Source: JBBIRT01 sp037441725
GTDB lineage: Bacteria > Desulfobacterota > BSN033 > UBA1163
Assembly: GCA_037441725.1 (NCBI GenBank)
Contig: JBBIRT010000102.1
Location: forward strand, 1 to 11,722
DNA: 11,722 bases
Reading direction: 5' to 3'
Position 1 is the stretch's first letter, and each line of letters opens with the position of its first letter. The notes below the pieces were generated by a model. That model was not told the DNA's origin, did no database searches, and worked only from the letters and a program-made list of their open reading frames with translations. This document shows, piece by piece, positions 6,137 to 11,722 of this stretch. The position numbers and the translations under genes are program-made.

Positions 6137-6919
6137 ATGATGCGGGGACTTTGGACAGCAGCCACAGGCATGGCCTGTCAACAAACTAATATTGATGTGA
6201 TTGCCAATAATTTAGCGAATATTAATACCAATGGTTTTAAAAAGAGTCGGGTCAATTTTCAGGATCTCATGTATCAAACTATTCGAACCCCTGGGGCATC
6301 CACTGCCGGTGGAGGGCAGTTGGCTTCAGGGATACAAATCGGAATGGGATCAAAGGTGGTTGCGGTTGAGAAGGTTTTTCTTCAAGGAGATTATGCCCAT
6401 ACTAAAAATCAATTAGATATGGCGATTGAGGGAAAGGGGTTTTTCAAACTCCTCAATGGGGATCGTGAAGTCTATACCCGATCCGGAGCCTTCAAGCTGG
6501 ATAAAGAAGGATACATTTGTGATAGCAATGGAAATCGTCTCCAGCCTGAATTCGCCATTCCTGCTCAGACGGAAACCATCACTATCGATTCAGGAGGACG
6601 AATTGTGGCCTCGGGTGCTGATGGAAGTGAATTGGGTAGTGTTCAGATTCAGCTCTTCGATTTCCCAAATCCTTCAGGACTCCGAAGTATTGGTCAGAAT
6701 CTTTTTATTCCAAGCGAAGCCTCTGGGGATCCGGTTCAAGGGAATCCTGGGGTGAATGAATTTGGCACGATCTCTCAGGGATTCTTAGAGATGTCGAATG
6801 TGGAGGTGGTGGAAGAGATGATTAATATGATCATGGCTCAGAGGGCTTATGAAATTGGGACAAAGGTTATTCAGACTGGAGATAACATGCTTCAAATGGC
6901 CAATAATCTAAGTCGATAG
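6137..6919 (+). CDS. flgG: Flagellar distal rod protein FlgG
   Basis: FlgG forms the distal rod, the drive shaft that passes through the L and P rings. It is 260 residues, the same length as Salmonella FlgG. The start MMRGLWTAATGM is typical of the family, so the first of two ATG codons (6137) is chosen; a GGAGGGGAAGGA ribosome site precedes it. The rod motif NNLANINTNGFKKSRVNFQD (24-43) is followed by the FlgG-specific insert (about 46-63, including TPGASTAGGG), which sets rod stiffness and is absent from FlgF. Other landmarks are LDMAIEGKGFFKL, YTRSGAFKLDKEGY and the C-terminal SQGFLEMSNVEVVEEMINMI and AQRAYEIGTKVIQTGDNML. It follows flgF by 24 bases. Confidence 0.97.
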   Translation: MMRGLWTAATGMACQQTNIDVIANNLANINTNGFKKSRVNFQDLMYQTIRTPGASTAGGGQLASGIQIGMGSKVVAVEKVFLQGDYAHTKNQLDMAIEGKGFFKLLNGDREVYTRSGAFKLDKEGYICDSNGNRLQPEFAIPAQTETITIDSGGRIVASGADGSELGSVQIQLFDFPNPSGLRSIGQNLFIPSEASGDPVQGNPGVNEFGTISQGFLEMSNVEVVEEMINMIMAQRAYEIGTKVIQTGDNMLQMANNLSR

Positions 6920-6920
6920 G

Positions 6921-7652
6921 ATGAAGAGGATGAAGAGATTATTCTCCATATCCATCCTGGTTTTCCTTCTTGGCGCCTCTATAGAGGTTTATGGACGTGA
7001 CCCGAAAGATTGGCAGAATCTTATTGCCGAAGAGATCATAAGGGTATTGGAAAATCATTTTGAAAAGATGGGACAGGATCACAACAGAAGGGTAAAAGTT
7101 AAAGAGGTTCGCTTTTATGATAGGATTATCTTCCCGTCGGGTTCTCTCTCTCATGAACTTATTCTTCCTGAGCACGCCCATCGAGGGGGGAATATCGCCT
7201 TTACTTCTGTCTTTTTGGATGATCGAAAAATGGTAAAAAAGGTAAGGGGAAGTGCCCAGGTGGAGATCTGGGCAGATGTTCTCGTTTCAAGATATTATCT
7301 TCCCAGATACCATGAAATCCAAGTGAAAGACCTGCAATGGGTTCATCAGAATATTTCTAATCTTCCTCCTGACCTTCTGACCGAGATAAAGGATCTCTTA
7401 GGAAAGAGAACAACGATCTCCATTAATCCTGGTGAGGTGATACGAGCAGGGATGGTGGAATCTCCTCCCTTGATTAAAAAAGGAGAAAGGGTCATTCTTT
7501 TAGTGGAGAACCCACAATTTAAAATTACAGCCTTAGGAGAAGCTAAAGAGGATGGTCGAAGAGGGGAGAGAGTCAAGCTGATCAATCTTTCCAGTAAAAA
7601 AGAGGTCAGCGGGAGGGTTTTAGATATGAATACCGTTCAAGTAGATTTTTAA
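6921..7652 (+). CDS. flgA: Flagellar P-ring assembly chaperone FlgA
   Basis: FlgA is a periplasmic chaperone needed for FlgI to polymerise into the P ring. The 243-residue protein starts with a signal peptide (MKRMKRLFSISILVFLLGAS, likely cleaved after VYG at residue 25). A poorly conserved N-terminal part follows, then a SAF-like domain (about 118-180, with SRYYLPRYHEIQVKDL, GKRTTISINPGEVI and AGMV). The conserved end is GERVKLINLSSKKEVSGRVL and the final TVQVDF. The ATG at 6921 comes one base after the flgG stop, so translation is probably coupled; a second in-frame ATG at 6930 would shorten the signal peptide by three residues. It sits in the flgG-flgA-flgH-flgI order common in this type of operon. 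Confidence 0.93.
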   Translation: MKRMKRLFSISILVFLLGASIEVYGRDPKDWQNLIAEEIIRVLENHFEKMGQDHNRRVKVKEVRFYDRIIFPSGSLSHELILPEHAHRGGNIAFTSVFLDDRKMVKKVRGSAQVEIWADVLVSRYYLPRYHEIQVKDLQWVHQNISNLPPDLLTEIKDLLGKRTTISINPGEVIRAGMVESPPLIKKGERVILLVENPQFKITALGEAKEDGRRGERVKLINLSSKKEVSGRVLDMNTVQVDF

Positions 7653-7667
7653 GAAAGGGACCTCTGA

Positions 7668-8387
7668 ATGGAAAATTCCTTTTATTTGAAATGGATTAAA
7701 ATAATTTTCCTGATCAATACAATTCTCATTCTTGTCTTAGGATGTGTTACTTTTCCCCCCCATCCACCCACCCCTGATGAACTTGAAAGAGAGATCTTAT
7801 CCGCCACTCCATCATGGACGACTGAGGTAGAGGAAGGCTCCCTGTGGTCCTCAGGAAGGTCTGACCTTCTCTATTCGGATGTTAAGGCTAGGAATGTAGG
7901 GGATATTGTGACCATCAGCATTGTAGAATCAGCCAAGGCCTCAAAGAATGCTACTACCAAGACAGGAAGGGAGTCTGGTTTAGAAGCCAGTTGGAGTGGG
8001 TTGTTTGATGCTATTGCAGGTCGCTATAGTATCAATGGTCAAGAGATCGGGACAAGCCACAAAATCGATCTGGCGAATAATTTCGATGGGAAGGGAGAGA
8101 CCACCCGATCTTCATATATGAGCGCTTACATCACGGCACGTGTGATCCACGTTTTGCCAAATGGAAACCTTATCATTCAGGGGAGCAGACAGGTCCAGGT
8201 GAATAACGAAAACCAATTCATCTACATCCAAGGAATCATCCGACCTGAAGATATCTCTTCGTCGAATATTATTCTATCTACCTATATCGCTGAGGCAAGG
8301 ATTGAATTGAATGGACAAGGCCCAATCAGCGATAAACAAAACCCCGGATGGCTGGCCAAAATCGTGGATTGGGTGTGGCCATTCTAA
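7668..8387 (+). CDS. flgH: Flagellar L-ring lipoprotein FlgH
   Basis: FlgH is an outer-membrane lipoprotein that forms the L ring around the rod. The 239-residue protein has a hydrophobic signal (about 9-25) ending in VLGC, with the lipid-modified cysteine at residue 26. The mature N-terminus is Pro-rich (VTFPPHPPTPDE), followed by the family signature GSLWSSGRSDLLYSDVKARN then VGDIVTI (57-83). The second half has HVLPNGNLIIQGSRQVQVNN (161-180), EDISSSNIILSTYIAEARIE (194-213) and the usual aromatic end (WLAKIVDWVWPF). Its presence shows an outer membrane. It follows flgA by 15 bases. Confidence 0.97.
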   Translation: MENSFYLKWIKIIFLINTILILVLGCVTFPPHPPTPDELEREILSATPSWTTEVEEGSLWSSGRSDLLYSDVKARNVGDIVTISIVESAKASKNATTKTGRESGLEASWSGLFDAIAGRYSINGQEIGTSHKIDLANNFDGKGETTRSSYMSAYITARVIHVLPNGNLIIQGSRQVQVNNENQFIYIQGIIRPEDISSSNIILSTYIAEARIELNGQGPISDKQNPGWLAKIVDWVWPF

Positions 8388-8426
8388 AGCTTGTCTCTTT
8401 TTGCTTTTTAATAGGGGAGGGATTGG

Positions 8427-9611
8427 ATGAAAAAGGTCTATTGGATACTCATGATCCATTTCACCATCTTTTTAATCAGTTCCTCAGCCTTGGGAGCAAG
8501 GCTGAAGGATATCACCACTTTTAAAGGGATAAGAAACAATCAGCTCTTAGGGTATGGCTTGGTGGTTGGACTCAATGGGACAGGTGATGGTTCCAATGCA
8601 GAATTTACCATCCGATCAATTGTCAATATGTTAGAGAGGATGGGTATCCACATCGATCATGAGAAGGTGGGTCAGGTCAAACCTAAGAATGTGGCTGCGG
8701 TCATGGTCACGGGAACCCTCCCTCCTTTTTCAAGAATTGGAAATAGAGTTGACGTAATTGTCTCCTCCATAGGAGATGCAAAGAGCCTACAAGGAGGAAC
8801 CCTATTGATGACCCCCTTGAGAGGAGTGGATCGACAGGTCTATGCCATCGCACAAGGGCCAATCATTACAGGGGGATTTTCAGCCAGTGGTGCAGCTGGG
8901 GGAGGGGTTCAGAAAAATCATCCCACCGTAGGGATGATTACCAAAGGGGCATTGATTGAGAAGGAGGTTCCGGTTGAGGTCAACGGAAAAAAAGAACTCG
9001 TTCTCTGTCTCTTCAACCCTGACTTTTCCACTGCTGATAAAATCAAAGCGATCATCAATCAATCCATGGGCGGACCTTTTAGCCGATGTGTGGATTCAGG
9101 GACTCTGACCATTGCGATCCCGGAATCGTATCAAAATAGGGTATCAGAATTGATCGCCTCCTTAGAAAGGCTGGAAGTGATTCCAGATACTCCAGCAAAA
9201 GTGATCCTTAATGAGAAGACAGGGACCATTGTCATGGGAGAACAGGTTCGAATTTCTACTGTGGCCATTGCCCATGGAAGTCTTAATATTCAAATCAAAG
9301 AGAGAACCAATGTCTCACAACCCCTTCCATTTGCTCCGGGTTCAGCAGAAGGAACACCACCAACCATTATTTCTCCTGGGACAGCTCCTGGAACTATTGT
9401 CGCCCCTGGAGGGGCTACGGTGGTAACCCCAGAATCGGACGTCTCCATCAAAGAGGAGAGGCACCCTCTGGTCATGGTTCCAAGCGGGGTAAGCTTAGGG
9501 GAGGTCGTTAGAGCCCTAAATGCAATTGGGGCGACTCCAAGAGACCTCATCTCTATTCTTCAGAGCATCAAGGCAGCTGGAGCACTTCAGGCAGATTTAG
9601 AAATCATTTAA
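8427..9611 (+). CDS. flgI: Flagellar P-ring protein FlgI
   Basis: FlgI polymerises in the periplasm into the P ring, the bushing in the peptidoglycan layer. The 394-residue protein starts with a signal peptide (MKKVYWILMIHFTIFLISSS, probable cleavage after ALG at 23). The mature protein opens with the canonical RLKDITTFKGIRNNQLLGYG and LVVGLNGTGDG. It continues with family landmarks TLPPFSRIGNRVDV, SLQGGTLLMTPL, GAAGGGVQKNHPTVG and MGEQVRISTVAIAHG, ending RALNAIGATPRDLISILQSI and AAGALQADLEII. It is about 25 residues longer than most FlgI proteins: a Pro/Gly/Thr-rich insert (306-330) separates NVSQPLPFAPG from TVVTPESDV. GGGGAGG at 8414-8420 sets the start. FlgA, encoded two genes upstream, is its chaperone. 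Confidence 0.97.
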   Translation: MKKVYWILMIHFTIFLISSSALGARLKDITTFKGIRNNQLLGYGLVVGLNGTGDGSNAEFTIRSIVNMLERMGIHIDHEKVGQVKPKNVAAVMVTGTLPPFSRIGNRVDVIVSSIGDAKSLQGGTLLMTPLRGVDRQVYAIAQGPIITGGFSASGAAGGGVQKNHPTVGMITKGALIEKEVPVEVNGKKELVLCLFNPDFSTADKIKAIINQSMGGPFSRCVDSGTLTIAIPESYQNRVSELIASLERLEVIPDTPAKVILNEKTGTIVMGEQVRISTVAIAHGSLNIQIKERTNVSQPLPFAPGSAEGTPPTIISPGTAPGTIVAPGGATVVTPESDVSIKEERHPLVMVPSGVSLGEVVRALNAIGATPRDLISILQSIKAAGALQADLEII

Positions 9612-9632
9612 AATTCAAGGAGGATTTAAAAA

Positions 9633-9956
9633 ATGCCGATAACTTATATTGAAGGAAGAGTGACTAATCCTCTCTTGAGTGAAGAGCAAAAAGTAAGGAA
9701 CGTTGACGAGGAGAAGTTAAGAAAAGCCTGTAAGGATTTTGAATCCCTATTTGTTCAACAGTTGTTAAAATCCATGCGAAAGACAATCTTCAAATCGGAC
9801 CTCCTCAGTGGAGGGCCAGGGGGAGAGATCTTCGAGTCCCTTTTTGATCAAGAATTAAGTAAAAATTTAGCATACCGAGAAGGGTTCGGCCTTTGGAAGT
9901 TGCTTTACCACCAAATGAACCAAAAGCTTAAAGGGGATGATCGGTCAGAATGGTAG
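9633..9956 (+). CDS. flgJ: FlgJ-like rod-binding protein (rod assembly domain only)
   Basis: The 107-residue protein matches the N-terminal rod-binding domain of FlgJ (Rod-binding family). It has LRKACKDFESLFVQQLLKSM (30-49), the GGPGGEIFESLFDQELSKNL segment (60-79) and AYREGFGLW. In enterobacterial FlgJ this domain acts as the rod cap/scaffold and is fused to a peptidoglycan hydrolase. Here the protein stops after the first domain, as in many Desulfobacterota, Firmicutes and Epsilonproteobacteria, so a separate wall hydrolase must open the peptidoglycan. AAGGAGG (9617-9623) lies nine bases before the ATG. No signal peptide is seen, as expected for a type III export substrate. Confidence 0.92.
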   Translation: MPITYIEGRVTNPLLSEEQKVRNVDEEKLRKACKDFESLFVQQLLKSMRKTIFKSDLLSGGPGGEIFESLFDQELSKNLAYREGFGLWKLLYHQMNQKLKGDDRSEW

Positions 9957-10009
9957 AAACCTCTTTCCATTTTAAACCGATCCATTAAGGAAAGTCTATT
10001 GGAGGGAGA

Positions 10010-10528
10010 ATGGAGGGATTTGAGAGTGACTTAAGGGAGATCTTTCAATTATTAGAACAGGAAATCCTAAAGTACCAGAAACTGATTGAGGCATTAAAAA
10101 GGGAATCCGAATATTTGAGAAGAAATGTGACCGAGCCTCTGATGGATGTGTTAAAGGAGATTGGAAATGAAACGGAAGTGATTTTTAGTCTGGAGGAAAA
10201 GATAAAAGAATGTTTAGGGAATATTCTTAGCCATATCGGTCTAAAAGAGGATGAATTCACGTTATCTACCCTGCTCCCCTTTCTACCCATATCCTCTCAA
10301 CGGAAAATCCACTCTTATCAGAGGTCTCTACGGGAGTTAAAAGTAGAGGTTAAACAGATCAATGATTTAAATAAGGCATTTATTCAAGAATGTTTAACCC
10401 TTTGGACCGATGTCGTATCCACTTTAATCCATCCTCCCATCGAATCACAGAACTATTCTTATCAAGGGGCAAAGGGAGGGAGGAGGATTTCCCCCTACCT
10501 TCCACTCACATTAAACAGAGAGGTTTAA
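10010..10528 (+). CDS. flgN: Flagellar export chaperone FlgN
   Basis: FlgN is a cytoplasmic chaperone for FlgK and FlgL that delivers them to the FlhA export gate. The 172-residue protein is almost wholly helical with heptad patterns: an N-terminal helix (LREIFQLLEQEILKYQKLIE and ALKRESEYL), a long middle helix (about 106-136, YQRSLRELKVEVKQINDLNK) and the loose C-terminal tail with YSYQGAKGG typical of the family. Sequence conservation is low in FlgN, so the call leans on length, helix pattern, tail and position directly before its client flgK (two bases between stop and start). A GGAGGGAG precedes the ATG, though spacing is short (four bases from GGAGG). Confidence 0.87.
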   Translation: MEGFESDLREIFQLLEQEILKYQKLIEALKRESEYLRRNVTEPLMDVLKEIGNETEVIFSLEEKIKECLGNILSHIGLKEDEFTLSTLLPFLPISSQRKIHSYQRSLRELKVEVKQINDLNKAFIQECLTLWTDVVSTLIHPPIESQNYSYQGAKGGRRISPYLPLTLNREV

Positions 10529-10530
10529 GG

Positions 10531-11722
10531 ATGTTTGGAATCAACAGCGTGCTCAATATTGCCAAAGGCGCACTGATGGCTCAACAAAAGGCCATGAATA
10601 ATACAGCCCATAATATTGCCAATGTGAATACTCCAGGATACACAAGACAAAAGATCATTTTCGAATCCAATGCCCCTCTTTCTTCCACACGGATTAAAGT
10701 GGGGATGGGAGTGAGCATCGATTCTGTGATTCAATGTGTAGACCATTTTTTGAATCGCACTATTTATCAAAAGACCTCAGCCCTCAAAGAATATGAATCT
10801 AAAGCCTCTCTCCTCTCTCAAATGGAAACGGTCTTTAATGAGACTTCTGATCAGGGATTGGTAAAGGCCATGAATGAATTTTGGAATGCCTGGAGTGATT
10901 TAGCCAATCATCCAAGTGGAATACCGGAGCGGACAGCACTGTTAGAAAAGGCAGAAGTTCTTTCAGATCGATTTCATTCCATGAGGAATGAGTTGGATCA
11001 AATCAAGAGGAATGTGAATAGCAATATTGAAATCTCAATTTCTGAATTGAATGTCTACAGCAAACAGATCGCAGAGCTAAACGAGAAGATCGTCCTGGCA
11101 GAGGCCAATGGATCTCCAGCCAATGATTTGAGGGATCAAAGAGCCATTTTAATCGAAAAGGTTTCGGAAATAGTCAATATAGTATATCTGGAGGACCGTT
11201 ATGGTTCTTACACGGTGATGACTTCAAATGGGGTGATGTTGGTCGACGGAGGGTATCATTGGGAGTTGAGTCAAGAAGGGGATGAGATCTATTGGGATAG
11301 GATTGAGAGTGATATCAGTGAGAGGCTTTCAGGTGGAACGATAGGGTCTTGGCTTGATCTTCGGGATGAAATCATTCCCCAGTATATTGCCAATCTGGAT
11401 GAGATGGCTGGAACTTTCATCCAGGAGGTCAATACCTTCCATCTCTCAGGTTATACCCTTTCGGGCGAGACAGGAAAGTACTTTTTTGAGAATCTTAGAA
11501 CCTCTCCAGAAACTCCTAACCCATCTGATTACACCGGAGCAGCTAATTATATCCGATTAAGCACTGATGTGGAAGGGATCCCAGGTAACATTGCTGCTGG
11601 AGGGGGGTCTGGAGATCCTGGAAACAATGAAAACGCCTTGATGATCTTATCAATTCAAGATGATTCCACCATCCAGATTCGAAAATGGACCTATGGGCAT
11701 CGGGGGAGAGATGTTGAAAACA
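10531..11722 (+). CDS. flgK: Hook-filament junction protein FlgK (3' truncated)
   Basis: FlgK (HAP1) is the first junction protein between hook and filament. The frame opens at ATG 10531, two bases after flgN, and runs to the window end without a stop, giving 397 complete codons. The N-terminus has the export/D0 region MFGINSVLNIAKGALMAQQK, then AHNIANVNTPGYTRQK (26-41). Further landmarks are GMGVSIDSV (58-66), FWNAWSDLANHPSG (117-130), ERTALL (133-138) and NDLRDQRAILIEKVSEIVNI (198-217). Later come GTIGSWLDLRDEIIPQYIAN and LDEMAGTFIQEVN. FlgK proteins are usually 450-650 residues or longer, so the C-terminal D1/D0 helices lie beyond the window. It would be exported with the help of FlgN and the FlhA C-terminal domain encoded at the left end. 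Confidence 0.96.
   Translation, partial: MFGINSVLNIAKGALMAQQKAMNNTAHNIANVNTPGYTRQKIIFESNAPLSSTRIKVGMGVSIDSVIQCVDHFLNRTIYQKTSALKEYESKASLLSQMETVFNETSDQGLVKAMNEFWNAWSDLANHPSGIPERTALLEKAEVLSDRFHSMRNELDQIKRNVNSNIEISISELNVYSKQIAELNEKIVLAEANGSPANDLRDQRAILIEKVSEIVNIVYLEDRYGSYTVMTSNGVMLVDGGYHWELSQEGDEIYWDRIESDISERLSGGTIGSWLDLRDEIIPQYIANLDEMAGTFIQEVNTFHLSGYTLSGETGKYFFENLRTSPETPNPSDYTGAANYIRLSTDVEGIPGNIAAGGGSGDPGNNENALMILSIQDDSTIQIRKWTYGHRGRDVEN

Noticed and set aside
6763..6780. TTGGCACG sequence inside flgG resembling a sigma-54 -24 element
   Set aside because: The -12 TTGC is absent at the required spacing and the bases are explained by coding sequence (EFGTISQG).
8386..8412. AAAGC...GCTTT with T-run between flgH and flgI as a terminator
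   Set aside because: The stem is only five mostly A-T pairs with a 12-base loop, and a stop there would split a tightly linked ring operon.
9211..9550. Overlapping frames on both strands within the flgI insert region
   Set aside because: They arise from the Pro/Gly-rich codons of flgI; flgI continuity on both sides of the insert shows which frame is real.
9957..10009. Possible sigma-28 promoter (TTTAAACCGATCC) before flgN
   Set aside because: It has TAAA and CCGAT-like pieces but not the TAAA / GCCGATAA pair at correct spacing; flgN and flgK are more simply read from the upstream operon.

Overview
This window is a flagellar gene cluster with every gene on the + strand. It comes from a Gram-negative bacterium: the L-ring lipoprotein FlgH, the P-ring protein FlgI and its periplasmic chaperone FlgA are all present. 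The gene order (flhA-flhF-flhG-fliA-cheY, then flgF-flgG-flgA-flgH-flgI-flgJ-flgN-flgK), a short FlgJ without a muramidase domain, a sigma-54 promoter and moderate GC (judged by eye) suggest a Desulfobacterota/Deltaproteobacteria-like or similar lineage. That placement is inference; no rRNA or other phylogenetic marker is present.

Left block (1-5147): the cytoplasmic C-terminal domain of FlhA (export gate, 5' end cut off by the window), FlhF (SRP-type GTPase), FlhG (MinD-like ATPase), FliA (sigma-28), CheY, a small acidic protein of unknown function, and a single-pass membrane coiled-coil protein with a DUF2802/SwrB-like C-terminus. An 80-base run of N (3111-3190) hides the flhG/fliA junction just after a well-placed GTG start for fliA. 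FlhF and FlhG set flagellar number and placement, FlhA is part of the export gate, FliA drives late genes and CheY carries the chemotaxis signal to the motor switch.

Intergenic region (5148-5410): a polypyrimidine/polypurine hairpin that may be a terminator, several short inverted and direct repeats that could bind an activator, and a near-perfect -24/-12 sigma-54 promoter at 5366-5383. The promoter overlaps the longest possible flgF reading frame, so flgF is placed at the ATG at 5411.

Right block (5411-11722): a tight operon for the distal rod (FlgF, FlgG), the L and P rings and their helpers (FlgA, FlgH, FlgI), the rod-assembly factor FlgJ, the export chaperone FlgN and the first hook-filament junction protein FlgK (3' end cut off). 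FlgM, the FliA anti-sigma factor often found just before flgN, is missing from that position.

I see no CRISPR array, tRNA, rRNA, insertion sequence or phage gene, and no wholly new system. The parts least explained are the two small proteins after cheY, the sigma-54 control region, the missing flgM and a Pro/Gly-rich insert in FlgI.
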